Shown here one piece after another: positions 6,783 through 14,132 of a DNA stretch of 14,567 nt (its first letter is position 1; each line of letters opens with the position of its first letter). The notes beneath the pieces are model-generated. The model did no database searches. It was not told the DNA's origin and saw only the letters and a program-made list of their open reading frames with translations. The position numbers were made by a program, and so were the translations under genes. Origin of the DNA: Faecalibacterium sp. (lineage in GTDB: Bacteria > Bacillota > Clostridia > Oscillospirales > Ruminococcaceae). Location of the stretch: contig JAFULE010000117.1 of assembly GCA_017483235.1 (NCBI GenBank), positions 1 through 14,567 of the forward strand, written 5' to 3'.

Positions 6783-7002
6783 GCTTGTCTATTTTGCACA
6801 GCACAGCAGGATGACCGTCTTTTTGGTCAAAAAGTAATACTAATGCCGTTTTTTGTTGGTGTTTTCGCCAAAAAGTCACGAAAGTGTTTTGACCGCTTCG
6901 CACACAAAATAGAAAATGAAACAACCCCCTTGCAAACCCTTTTTTTTACCGTAAACTAAGAATTGTCGAACCGGTTTTGCCATTGTGGACGGAGGGTTTG
7001 CC
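6783..7002. other. AT-rich intergenic region upstream of the purine leader
   Basis: No gene is seen here. It holds a 16-bp palindrome CTTTTTGGTCAAAAAG (6819-6834); an inverted pair GGTCAAAA (6825-6832) and TTTTGACC (6887-6894); a small TTGGTG/CGCCAA hairpin with TTTT loop (about 6855-6870); a direct repeat CAAAAAGT (6828-6835 and 6869-6876); and an eight-T run (6940-6947) without a preceding stem. The candidate purine promoter lies within it. The base composition is clearly more AT-rich than the flanking genes. Confidence 0.6.
6889..6917 (+). promoter_or_regulatory. candidate promoter of the purine operon
   Basis: TTGACC (6889-6894, five of six -35 matches) and GAAAAT (6912-6917, four of six) with 17 nt between. 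It would start transcription near 6924, upstream of the leader ORF. The -35 is also the right arm of the GGTCAAAA/TTTTGACC inverted repeat. An alternative -10, CATAAT at 7082-7087, would start inside the terminator hairpin but lacks a good -35. Confidence 0.4.
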
Positions 7003-7086
7003 ATGAAGAACTTGTCGTGTCTGTTTCTGGGCTGCGTACAAGGGCATGGTGCAGCCTGCGCACAGGGGCATGCCGCGTTATCATAA
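7003..7086 (+). CDS. 27-aa leader peptide of the purine operon (putative)
   Basis: Short ORF with a strong ribosome binding site GGAGGG (6991-6996), six bases before ATG 7003, ending at TAA 7084-7086. The peptide starts MKNLSCLFLGCV and continues QGHGAACAQGHAALS. It has four Gly, two Gln, two His and three Cys, with QGH occurring twice. The stop is five bases before an intrinsic terminator that separates it from purE, the layout of an attenuation leader. Inside the ORF, GGCTGC (7030-7035) can pair with GCAGCC (7051-7056), and CTGC..CAC (7056-7063) can pair with GTG..GCAG in the 5' arm of the terminator (7097-7105), so competing folds are possible. I know of no described homologue. It may be a cis-acting regulatory peptide rather than a functional protein, or the ORF could be fortuitous. 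Confidence 0.6.
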   Translation: MKNLSCLFLGCVQGHGAACAQGHAALS

Positions 7087-7091
7087 TTTAT

Positions 7092-7124
7092 AGGCCGTGA
7101 TGCAGCTGCATCACAGCCTTTTTT
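7092..7124 (+). terminator. intrinsic terminator/attenuator upstream of purE
   Basis: Stem 7092-7105 pairs with 7106-7119 (AGGCCGTGATGCAG with CTGCATCACAGCCT) with a single C-A mismatch and a four-base AGCT apical loop, followed by six T (7119-7124). It lies 30 bases upstream of the purE ATG, too close for another promoter to fit in between, so purE transcription must pass through or begin within it. Confidence 0.85.
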
Positions 7125-7154
7125 GTTGAATTTGTTACAGGAGGGAACACCCCT

Positions 7155-7655
7155 ATGCGTTTGAAAGTAGCTGTGATCATGGGTTCTGACAGTGACTGGC
7201 CGGTGGTAAAAGGCGCCTGCACCCAGCTGAAGGAACTGGACATCCCCTTCGAGGCTCACATCCTGTCGGCCCACCGCACCCCCGCGGCGGCTGCCGAATT
7301 TGCCAAAACTGCCCGCGAACAGGGCTTTGGCGTGATCATCTGTGCCGCCGGCATGGCGGCCCATCTGGCCGGCGCCTTTGCCGCCAATACCACCCTGCCG
7401 GTGATCGGCATTCCCATGAAGGGCGGCGCGGTGGATGGCATGGACGCTTTGCTGGCCACCGTGCAGATGCCCAGTGGCATCCCGGTTGCCACTGTGGCCA
7501 TCAACGGCGCAAAAAATGCCGCATGGCTGGCCGCCCAGATGCTGGCCATCACCGATGCCGACCTTGCCGCAAAGCTGGCAGTCCACCGCATGGAGATGAG
7601 CGGGCAGATCGCCGCCAAAGAGGCCAAGCTACAGGCCGAACTGGCTGCCCTGTAA
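7155..7655 (+). CDS. purE: N5-carboxyaminoimidazole ribonucleotide mutase, PurE
   Basis: 166-aa cytoplasmic enzyme of de novo purine synthesis that converts N5-CAIR (class I) to CAIR. The class I pattern is clear: GSDSDW (10-15), SAHRTP near 38-43, [15 protein letters not shown] and the [20 protein letters not shown] stretch. Class I enzymes normally work with PurK, which is not in the window. AGGAGGG (7139-7145), nine bases upstream, fixes the start. It is the first structural gene of the operon, directly after the leader ORF and attenuator. The next gene, purC, follows after 66 nt, the largest gap within the operon. Length and motifs are normal. Confidence 0.97.
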   Translation: MRLKVAVIMGSDSDWPVVKGACTQLKELDIPFEAHILSAHRTPAAAAEFAKTAREQGFGVIICAAGMAAHLAGAFAANTTLPVIGIPMKGGAVDGMDALLATVQMPSGIPVATVAINGAKNAAWLAAQMLAITDADLAAKLAVHRMEMSGQIAAKEAKLQAELAAL

Positions 7656-7721
7656 AGCAGCCCGCATATCGATGTTTTTTGTTTCCCACATTTTTATACA
7701 CAATTTATGGAGGGTATGATT

Positions 7722-8405
7722 ATGGAACTGGTATACACCGGCAAGACCAAGAACGTTTACGCGATGGAAAACGGCAACTACATGCTGAAGTTTAAGGACG
7801 ACTGCACCGGCAAGGACGGCGTGTTTGATCCGGGTGAAAACGCGGTGGGCCTGACCATCGAGGGCGTGGGCGATGTGAACCTGCGCATGTCCATCTATTT
7901 CTTCGAGAAGGTCAACGCCGCCGGCATCAAGACCCACTACGTCAGCGCCGATCTGGCCAACACCACCATGGAGGTTCTGCCCGCCAAGCCCTTCGGCAAG
8001 GGTCTGGAGGTCATCTGCCGTCACAAGGCGGTGGGCAGCTTCCTGCGCCGCTACGGCGACTACATTGAGGAGGGCGCTGACCTGCCCGCTTATGTGGAAA
8101 CCACCTTTAAGAACGATGCTCTGGGCGACCCGCTGGTGACCAAGGACGCGCTGGTGGCCCTGAACGTTATGACCGACAAGCAGTACGAGGACGTTAAGAC
8201 CATGACCCAGCAGATCACCCAGATCGTGGCCGACGACCTGAAGGAAAAGGGCATGGTGCTGTACGACATCAAGTTCGAGTACGGCTACGACGCCAATGGC
8301 GAAGTGATGCTGATCGACGAGATCGCCAGCGGCAATATGCGTGTGTATAAGGACGGCAAGTACATCGACCCGATGACCCTGTCCAAGCTGTTCTTCGAGG
8401 CGTAA
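7722..8405 (+). CDS. purC: SAICAR synthetase, PurC
   Basis: 227-aa cytoplasmic ligase that joins CAIR and aspartate with ATP to make SAICAR. Family features are the N-terminal [18 protein letters not shown], the [18 protein letters not shown] segment (the SAICAR synthetase signature region) and [29 protein letters not shown] C-terminal motifs around DIKFEYG and LIDEI. The start is ATG 7722 because GGAGGG (7709-7714) is seven bases away; the in-frame ATGs at 7707 and 7716 overlap or abut that site. The length is slightly below the common 235-240 aa but typical for clostridial forms. The stop lies two bases before purF, so translation is coupled. Confidence 0.96.
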   Translation: MELVYTGKTKNVYAMENGNYMLKFKDDCTGKDGVFDPGENAVGLTIEGVGDVNLRMSIYFFEKVNAAGIKTHYVSADLANTTMEVLPAKPFGKGLEVICRHKAVGSFLRRYGDYIEEGADLPAYVETTFKNDALGDPLVTKDALVALNVMTDKQYEDVKTMTQQITQIVADDLKEKGMVLYDIKFEYGYDANGEVMLIDEIASGNMRVYKDGKYIDPMTLSKLFFEA

Positions 8406-8407
8406 GC

Positions 8408-9832
8408 ATGGGCGGCTTTTTTGGCGCGGTCTCTACCCGGGACTGTGTGCTTGATATCTTTTTCGGGGTGGATTACCACTCCCATCTGGGCACCCGCCGC
8501 GGCGGCATGTGCATCTTCGACGCCGAGGACGGCTTCCAGCGGGAGATCCACTCCATCCAGAACACCCCCTTCCGCACCAAGTTCGAAAAGGAACTGGCCG
8601 ACTTCCACGGCTGCAGCGGCATCGGCTGCATCAGCGACACCGACCCCCAGCCCCTGCTGGTGCGCAGCCATCTGGGCTTGTATGCCATCACCACCATCGG
8701 TATCATCAACAACGCCGAAGAGCTGATCGAGCGGTACTTTGCCGACCACGGCCACCAGTTCATGGCCATGAGCAGCGGCAAGGTCAACGCCACCGAGCTG
8801 GCCGCCGCCCTCATCAACCAGAAGGAAGATCTGGTCGAGGGTATCCTGTATGCACAGCAGCAGATCAAGGGCTCGCTGACCTTGCTGATCCTGAACAGCA
8901 AGGGCGAGATCATTGCCGCCCGTGACCGGATGGGCCGCCTGCCGGTGCGGCTGGGCAAAGCCGAGGACGGCCTGTGTGTGTCCTTTGAATCCTTTGCCGA
9001 TCAGAAGCTGGGCTACCAGAGCGCAGACGAACTGGGCCCCGGCGAGATCGTGCAGGTGACCGCCGACGGCTACAGGGTGCTGAACCCGGCGGGCGACAAC
9101 ATGAAGATCTGCGCCTGCCTGTGGACCTACTACGGTTACCCCAACTCCAACTCCGAGGGGCGCAACGTGGAAGTGATGCGCTGCCGCAACGGTGAGATCA
9201 TGGCCCGCGACGAGATCCGCTATGGCCGCGTGCCGGATGTGGACTATGTGGCCGGTGTGCCCGATTCCGGCGTGCCCCACGCCATCGGCTATGCCAACCG
9301 CAGCGGCAAAGACTTTGCCCGCCCCTTTGTCAAGTATACCCCCACCTGGCCCCGCAGCTTTACCCCCGCCAACCAGAAGGTGCGCAATCAGGTGGCCAAA
9401 ATGAAGCAGATCCCGGTGCCTGAGCTGATCGAGGGCAAAAAGCTGCTGTTTGTGGACGACTCGATCGTGCGCGGCACCCAGCTGCAGGAAACAGTGGACT
9501 TTCTGTACGAATCCGGTGCCAAGGAAGTGCACATGCGCTCGGCCTGCCCGCCGGTGATGTTCAACTGCAAATACCTCAATTTCTCCCGCGGCAATTCCGA
9601 TATGGATCTGCTGGCCCGCCGCACCATCCAGATGCTGGAGGGGGACGAAGGCCATAAGCATCTGGAGGAATACGCCGACAGCCAGACCGAGCGCGGCCAA
9701 TGCCTTGTAAAAAGCATCTGCAAGCAGCTTGGCTTCGATTCGCTGGGCTATCAGTCGCTGGCAGGCATGCTGGAAGCCATTGGCATCGACAAAGAAAAAA
9801 TCTGCACCTATTGCTGGACAGGAAAGGAATAA
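8408..9832 (+). CDS. purF: amidophosphoribosyltransferase-like protein (PurF family) with degenerate glutaminase site
   Basis: 474-aa protein related to PurF, which makes phosphoribosylamine from PRPP and glutamine-derived ammonia. The C-terminal phosphoribosyltransferase half is intact, with [13 protein letters not shown] and the PRPP loop VDDSIVRGT (349-357). Likely Fe-S ligands as in Bacillus PurF are present: Cys235 or Cys237, Cys387, and Cys466/Cys469 in CTYCWTG. The N-terminal glutaminase half is altered. The nucleophile Cys that follows Met in normal PurF is replaced (MGGFFG), the HVRY arginine region reads [12 protein letters not shown] reads TIGIINN, and the SDSE aspartate region reads NATE. 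Similar Cys-less forms exist, as I recall, in Bacteroidetes and Clostridia. Ammonia may therefore come free or from a partner. It starts two bases after purC, with GAGG just upstream. Confidence 0.9.
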   Translation: MGGFFGAVSTRDCVLDIFFGVDYHSHLGTRRGGMCIFDAEDGFQREIHSIQNTPFRTKFEKELADFHGCSGIGCISDTDPQPLLVRSHLGLYAITTIGIINNAEELIERYFADHGHQFMAMSSGKVNATELAAALINQKEDLVEGILYAQQQIKGSLTLLILNSKGEIIAARDRMGRLPVRLGKAEDGLCVSFESFADQKLGYQSADELGPGEIVQVTADGYRVLNPAGDNMKICACLWTYYGYPNSNSEGRNVEVMRCRNGEIMARDEIRYGRVPDVDYVAGVPDSGVPHAIGYANRSGKDFARPFVKYTPTWPRSFTPANQKVRNQVAKMKQIPVPELIEGKKLLFVDDSIVRGTQLQETVDFLYESGAKEVHMRSACPPVMFNCKYLNFSRGNSDMDLLARRTIQMLEGDEGHKHLEEYADSQTERGQCLVKSICKQLGFDSLGYQSLAGMLEAIGIDKEKICTYCWTGKE

Positions 9833-9840
9833 GTGTTACC

Positions 9841-10881
9841 ATGAAAAACTCCCATTCTGCCTCCTACGCCGCCGCCGGCGTCAACATCGAAGCCGGCTAC
9901 GAGGGCGTGCGCCTGATGAAAAAGCATGTGGCCCGCACCATGATCCCCGGTGTGGTATCCGACATTGGCGGCTTTGGCGGCCTGTTTGCCCCCGACCTGA
10001 CCGGCATGACCGAGCCGGTGCTGGTTTCGGGCACCGACGGCGTGGGCACCAAGCAGCGCATTGCCCAGCTGATGGACAAGCACGACACCGTGGGCATCGA
10101 CTGCGTTGCCATGTGTGTCAACGACATCGTCTGCTGCGGCGCCAAACCCATCCTCTTCCTTGACTACATCGCCATCGGCAAAAACGACCCCGAAAAGGTG
10201 GCCACTCTGGTTTCCGGCGTAGCCGAAGGCTGCGTGCAGTCCGGCTGTGCTCTGATCGGCGGCGAAACCGCCGAGCACCCCGGCACTATGGCCCCCGACG
10301 ATTACGATCTGGCCGGCTTTGCGGTGGGCATTGTGGACAAAAGCAAGATCATCGACCAGAATAAGATGACCGCCGGCGATGTGATCGTTGCACTGCCTTC
10401 GTCGGGCGTGCACTCCAACGGTTATTCGCTGGTGCGCAAAGTGTTCGACGTGGAACATGCCGACCTGAGCAAATACTACGATGAACTGGGCTGCACTTTG
10501 GGCGAAGCCCTGCTGACCCCCACCGTCATCTATGTCAAGCCGGTGCTGGCCGCCATCGAGGCTGCCGAGGTGCACGGCGTCAGCCACATCACCGGCGGCG
10601 GCTTTTACGAAAACCTACCCCGCTGCATCCCCGACGGCCTGTGCGCCCGAGTGAACAAGGCCGACATCAAGGTGCCGCCCATCTTCACCCTGCTGCAGCG
10701 CACCGGCAATATCCCCGAGCGCGATATGTACAACACCTACAACATGGGCGTTGGTATGGCTATGATCGTCAGTGCCGCAACCGCTGACAAGGCCATCGAA
10801 GCCCTGAAGGCCAGCGGCGTTGACGCCTATGTCATCGGCCAGATCGTGCCGGCCGGCGAGGAACAGGTGGAGCTGTGCTGA
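9841..10881 (+). CDS. purM: phosphoribosylformylglycinamidine cyclo-ligase (AIR synthetase), PurM
   Basis: 346-aa cytoplasmic enzyme that closes the imidazole ring of FGAM with ATP to give AIR. The PurM/AIRS fold shows the N-terminal [14 protein letters not shown], the ATP-binding [44 protein letters not shown] and the C-terminal [13 protein letters not shown] and [13 protein letters not shown] 9841 is chosen because the family N-terminus starts here; the frame extends upstream only as a shadow of purF. AAGGA lies 12-17 bases upstream, a slightly long spacing. The gene is eight bases downstream of purF and overlaps purN by seven bases. Nothing is missing. Confidence 0.97.
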   Translation: MKNSHSASYAAAGVNIEAGYEGVRLMKKHVARTMIPGVVSDIGGFGGLFAPDLTGMTEPVLVSGTDGVGTKQRIAQLMDKHDTVGIDCVAMCVNDIVCCGAKPILFLDYIAIGKNDPEKVATLVSGVAEGCVQSGCALIGGETAEHPGTMAPDDYDLAGFAVGIVDKSKIIDQNKMTAGDVIVALPSSGVHSNGYSLVRKVFDVEHADLSKYYDELGCTLGEALLTPTVIYVKPVLAAIEAAEVHGVSHITGGGFYENLPRCIPDGLCARVNKADIKVPPIFTLLQRTGNIPERDMYNTYNMGVGMAMIVSAATADKAIEALKASGVDAYVIGQIVPAGEEQVELC

Positions 10882-11471
10882 AGATTGCTGTGTTAGTGTC
10901 CGGCGGCGGTACCAACCTGCAGGCCCTGCTGGACAGCGAAGCCCGGGGCGAAAACCCGGGCGGTAAAATCACCCTGGTGGTGGCTTCCAAGCCCGGTGTT
11001 TACGCGCTGGAGCGTGCCGCCAACGCCGGTGTCAAGGGGGTTGTGGTGCGCCGCAAGGAATACGAAACCTCCGACGCCTTCGACGCCGCTTTGCTGGCGG
11101 TGCTCAAAGAGCACGACATCGATCTGGTGGTGCTGGCCGGCTTTCTGTCGGTGCTGGGCCCCAGCGTCATTGCGGCTTACCCCCGCCGCATCATCAATGT
11201 GCATCCGGCACTCATCCCGGCCTTCTGCGGCCCCGGTATGTATGGCCTGCGCCCTCATCAGGCGGCACTGGCACGCGGCTGCAAGGTGACCGGTGCCACC
11301 GTCCACTTTGTCAACGAAGAGTGCGACGGCGGGCCCATCCTGCTGCAGAAAGCGGTGGAAATTCTGCCCGGCGACGACGCCGAAACCCTGCAAAGAAGGG
11401 TGATGGTGGAAGCCGAGTGGAAGCTGCTGCCCGAGGCGGTGGCCAAGGTCTGCAGCGGCGAGATCGTATAA
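10875..11471 (+). CDS. purN: phosphoribosylglycinamide formyltransferase (GAR transformylase), PurN
   Basis: 198-aa cytoplasmic enzyme that transfers a formyl group from 10-formyl-THF to GAR. Motifs are [13 protein letters not shown] (7-19), [10 protein letters not shown], then INVHPALIP with the catalytic Asn and His, and [10 protein letters not shown] with the catalytic Asp. The start is a GTG at 10875 that overlaps the purM stop by seven bases; a GGTGGAG-like site precedes it and no ATG fits the family N-terminus. The overlap implies translational coupling with purM. The order purM-purN is common in bacterial purine operons. The length is normal (about 190-210 aa). Confidence 0.97.
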   Translation: MLKIAVLVSGGGTNLQALLDSEARGENPGGKITLVVASKPGVYALERAANAGVKGVVVRRKEYETSDAFDAALLAVLKEHDIDLVVLAGFLSVLGPSVIAAYPRRIINVHPALIPAFCGPGMYGLRPHQAALARGCKVTGATVHFVNEECDGGPILLQKAVEILPGDDAETLQRRVMVEAEWKLLPEAVAKVCSGEIV

Positions 11472-11497
11472 AACAAGAACCGTAAGGAGTTTGCACT

Positions 11498-12268
11498 ATG
11501 GAAAAGATCAACCTGAACGAGTATCTGGCCGGCAACGAATACCCCGGCCGCGGCATTGCCATTGCCAAAAGCCCGGATGGCAAGCAGATGTTCATCGGCT
11601 ACTGGATCATGGGCCGCAGCGCCAACAGCCGCAACCGTGTGTTCGAGCCGGTGCCCGAGCGCGGCGGCATCGAGACCAAGGCGGCCGACCCCTCGAAGCT
11701 GGAAGATCCCAGCCTGATCATCTACAACCCCGTGCTTACCCTGGGCAAAACCCATATCGTCACCAACGGTGACCAGACCGACACCATTTATGACATGATG
11801 TGCAAGGGCAAAAGCTTTGCCGATGCCCTGCGCACCCGTACCTTCGAGCCGGATGGCCCCAACTGGACCCCCCGCATTTCGGCTGTAGTGTACGAGGACA
11901 GCAGCTACCAGCTGAGCATCCTCAAATCTGCCGACGGCAACGGCGACAGCGTGCACCGCTTCTTCTACGACTACCCCCTGCCGGTGGCCGGCGAGGGCCA
12001 CTTCATCAGCACCTACAAGTGCAACGGCAGCCCCATCCCCAGCTTTGACGGCGAGCCCCTGCGCTTTGCCTGCCCCCGCACCGTGGGTGAGTTTGCCCGC
12101 GGCATCTGGGCCAGCCTGAACGAAGACAACAAGGTCAGCTTCTTTGCCCGTGTCATCGATCTGGAAAGCGGCAACGCCGGCGACATGATCTACAACAAGT
12201 ACGACGCCGTCTGCAGCGACATGGACGACCCCGAAGAGCCCGCCTTGCTGCCCGAGGAGATGGAATAA
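11498..12268 (+). CDS. PurO-like IMP cyclohydrolase
   Basis: 256-aa protein with the IMP_cyclohyd (archaeal PurO) pattern: YPGRGI (15-20), GRSANSRNRVF (39-49, compare the SRSFPNR-type motif of archaeal PurO), DPSLIIYNP, TNGDQTD, TPRISAVVY and FISTYKCNG. PurO closes the ring of FAICAR to IMP, the last step of the pathway, and is unrelated in fold to the IMPCH domain of bacterial PurH. It is longer than archaeal PurO (about 200 aa), mainly by an acidic C-terminal tail. A clear TAAGGAG (11483-11489) is eight bases before the ATG. Its place directly ahead of a stand-alone AICAR transformylase supports the assignment: together they would do the work of bifunctional PurH. The activity is inferred, not shown. 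Confidence 0.88.
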   Translation: MEKINLNEYLAGNEYPGRGIAIAKSPDGKQMFIGYWIMGRSANSRNRVFEPVPERGGIETKAADPSKLEDPSLIIYNPVLTLGKTHIVTNGDQTDTIYDMMCKGKSFADALRTRTFEPDGPNWTPRISAVVYEDSSYQLSILKSADGNGDSVHRFFYDYPLPVAGEGHFISTYKCNGSPIPSFDGEPLRFACPRTVGEFARGIWASLNEDNKVSFFARVIDLESGNAGDMIYNKYDAVCSDMDDPEEPALLPEEME

Positions 12269-12272
12269 CTCC

Positions 12273-12914
12273 ATGGCTACCCGTGTACTGGTGGGCACCA
12301 CCAATCCGTCTAAAATGAAGCTGTTTCGGCAGTATTTGCAAGGCTATGATGTAGAACTGCTCAGCCTACGCGATTTGGAAATCACGGCAGAACCGGAAGA
12401 AACCGGAATAACCCCGGTGGAAAATGCCTGTCAGAAGGCGATGTTTTACGGTCGTTTTTTCGACAAGGTGATTTGCAACGATTCCGGTATGTATTTTGTT
12501 GACCTGCCCATGGACGACCCCCGGCAGCCGGGGCTGAACATTCGTTCTCCGCAAGGCGTTCGTCTGGATGACGAAGAAATGATTTGCTATTACAGCGAAC
12601 TGGCGCATAGTCTGGGCGGTAAGGCATTAGCCAGCTACTATAACGGCATGGCGGTCTATAACAATGGTGTGCTGTCCTCGTTCGAGGCAATCGAACTGGA
12701 AAAGAAAAGTGCGTTTTATCTGGTGGACACTCCTGTTCCGGAGCGTCGCCCCGGCTGGCCTTTGGATTCGATTTCGGTGAATCGGAGTACCGGACATTAT
12801 TTTGTGGATGCACGGTACGATAACAATGCAGACCAACTTGTGATGGATGAATATCGCCAACGCCTGATTGATTTCTGGGTCACCTCTCTGGGGTTGACCA
12901 AAACCACCCTGTAA
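12273..12914 (+). CDS. Ham1/RdgB-like non-canonical purine NTP pyrophosphatase
   Basis: 213-aa protein of the Ham1/ITPase fold, which removes ITP, dITP and XTP from the nucleotide pool by cleaving them to NMP and PPi. Visible features are the N-terminal VGTTNPSKMKLFRQYL (7-22), where Thr-Asn and Lys contact the nucleotide in the family, ETGITPVENACQKA, and NDSGMYFVDLP followed by QPGLNIRS (compare DDSGL...PG..SAR in RdgB). The C-terminal GFGYDPIF motif of RdgB is replaced by GWPLDSISV, so it is a divergent member and the substrate may differ. It starts four bases after the PurO-like gene. Codon use is clearly more AT-rich than the genes on both sides, suggesting later insertion into the operon. 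A role in cleaning up inosine nucleotides next to IMP synthesis is plausible but inferred. Confidence 0.83.
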   Translation: MATRVLVGTTNPSKMKLFRQYLQGYDVELLSLRDLEITAEPEETGITPVENACQKAMFYGRFFDKVICNDSGMYFVDLPMDDPRQPGLNIRSPQGVRLDDEEMICYYSELAHSLGGKALASYYNGMAVYNNGVLSSFEAIELEKKSAFYLVDTPVPERRPGWPLDSISVNRSTGHYFVDARYDNNADQLVMDEYRQRLIDFWVTSLGLTKTTL

Positions 12915-12931
12915 CAGAAAGGACTTTTATC

Positions 12932-14113
12932 ATGAACGAGATCGCTCTGAAGTACGGTACCAACCCCAACCAGAAGCCCTCCCGCATTTTTATGGCCGAC
13001 GGCACTGACCTGCCCGTCACCGTTCTGAACGGCAAGCCCGGCTACATCAACTTTCTGGATGCGCTCAACAGCATTCAGCTGGTCAACGAGCTGAAGGCCG
13101 CCTGCGGCCTGCCCGCTGCCGCCTCCTTCAAGCATGTTTCGCCCGCCGGTGCGGCTCTGGGCCTGCCCCTCACCGAGGTGGAGCGCAAGATGTATCACAT
13201 CGCCCCCGACGTCCAGCTGACCGAGCTGGCCTGTGCTTACGCCCGTGCCCGCGGTGCCGACCGCATGTCCAGCTTTGGCGACTGGATCGCCCTGAGCGAG
13301 GTGTGCGACGTGGCCACCGCAAAGCTGATCCAGCACGAGGTGTCCGACGGCATCATCGCCCCCGGCTACGAGGAAGAGGCGCTGGCCATTCTGTCCAGCA
13401 AGAAAAAGGGCAACTACAACGTGGTGCAGATCGATCCCGCCTATAAGCCTGCTGCCATCGAGCGCAAGCAGGTGTTCGGCATCACCTTCGAGCAGGGCCG
13501 CAACGAGCTGCAGATCAACGCCGACACCATGCTGACCAACATCGTCACCGAAAATAAGACTATGACCGAAGCCCAGAAGCGGGATCTGGTGGTCAGCCTG
13601 ATCACCCTGAAATACACCCAGTCCAACTCGGTGTGCTATGTGCAGAACGGCCAGACCATCGGCGTGGGCGCCGGCCAGCAGAGCCGTGTGCACTGCACCC
13701 GTCTGGCCGGCCAGAAGGCCGACAACTGGCAGCTGCGCCACATGGACAAGGTGCTCAACCTGCCTTTCCGCCCCGACATTGCCAAGCCCAACAAGGACAA
13801 TGCCATTGATGTGTACATCGGCGACACCCCAGAGGATGTGATCGGCGACGATGTGTGGATGGAGACCTTCACCGAGCAGCCCGCCCCCCTGACCGCTGAG
13901 GAAAAGAAGGCTTACCTTGCCACCGTCACCGGTGTTGCGCTGGGCAGCGACGCCTTCTTCCCCTTTGGCGACAATGTGGAGCGCGCCCGCCGCAGCGGCG
14001 TTACCGCCATTGTGCAGCCCGGCGGCTCCATCCGTGACCAGCAGGTCATCGACACCTGCAACAAGTACGGCATCGCCATGGCCTTCTGCGGCCTGCGCCT
14101 GTTCCACCACTAA
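12932..14113 (+). CDS. purH: stand-alone AICAR transformylase (PurH C-terminal domain type)
   Basis: 393-aa enzyme that formylates AICAR with 10-formyl-THF to FAICAR. It matches the AICARFT part of PurH from its first residues: KYGTNPNQKPS (7-17), SFKHVSPAGAA with the catalytic Lys-His, ARARGADRMSSFGDWIALS, LKYTQSNSVCYVQNGQ, GAGQQSRVHCTRLAG, SDAFFPFGDN and GGSIRDQQVI, ending in LRLFHH. The N-terminal MGS-like IMP cyclohydrolase domain (about 200 aa) is absent; there is no room for it upstream, where the Ham1-like gene lies. The PurO-like gene in the same operon is the obvious replacement. AAAGGA (12918-12923), eight bases upstream, fixes the start. It is 17 nt after the Ham1-like gene and 19 nt before purD. 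Confidence 0.95.
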   Translation: MNEIALKYGTNPNQKPSRIFMADGTDLPVTVLNGKPGYINFLDALNSIQLVNELKAACGLPAAASFKHVSPAGAALGLPLTEVERKMYHIAPDVQLTELACAYARARGADRMSSFGDWIALSEVCDVATAKLIQHEVSDGIIAPGYEEEALAILSSKKKGNYNVVQIDPAYKPAAIERKQVFGITFEQGRNELQINADTMLTNIVTENKTMTEAQKRDLVVSLITLKYTQSNSVCYVQNGQTIGVGAGQQSRVHCTRLAGQKADNWQLRHMDKVLNLPFRPDIAKPNKDNAIDVYIGDTPEDVIGDDVWMETFTEQPAPLTAEEKKAYLATVTGVALGSDAFFPFGDNVERARRSGVTAIVQPGGSIRDQQVIDTCNKYGIAMAFCGLRLFHH

Positions 14114-14132
14114 GCAAGGGAGGCCCACTGAG

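Noticed and set aside
6940..6947. Run of eight T that could belong to a terminator of ybaK
   Set aside because: No stem-forming sequence precedes it; the upstream CCCCCTTGCAAACCC has no complement nearby.
6948..6972. CCGTAAA and CGAAC reminiscent of a guanine riboswitch loop and of a Bacillus PurBox
   Set aside because: The other conserved riboswitch elements (three-way junction, second loop) are not found, and the PurBox match covers only the CGAAC core with no second box in proper arrangement.
8285..9700. Long open frame (471 codons) on the minus strand opposite purF
   Set aside because: It lies wholly antisense to well-supported purine genes, is low in complexity (Gly, Ala, His, Val rich) and has no ribosome binding site or family pattern. 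It is a by-product of GC-rich codon use.
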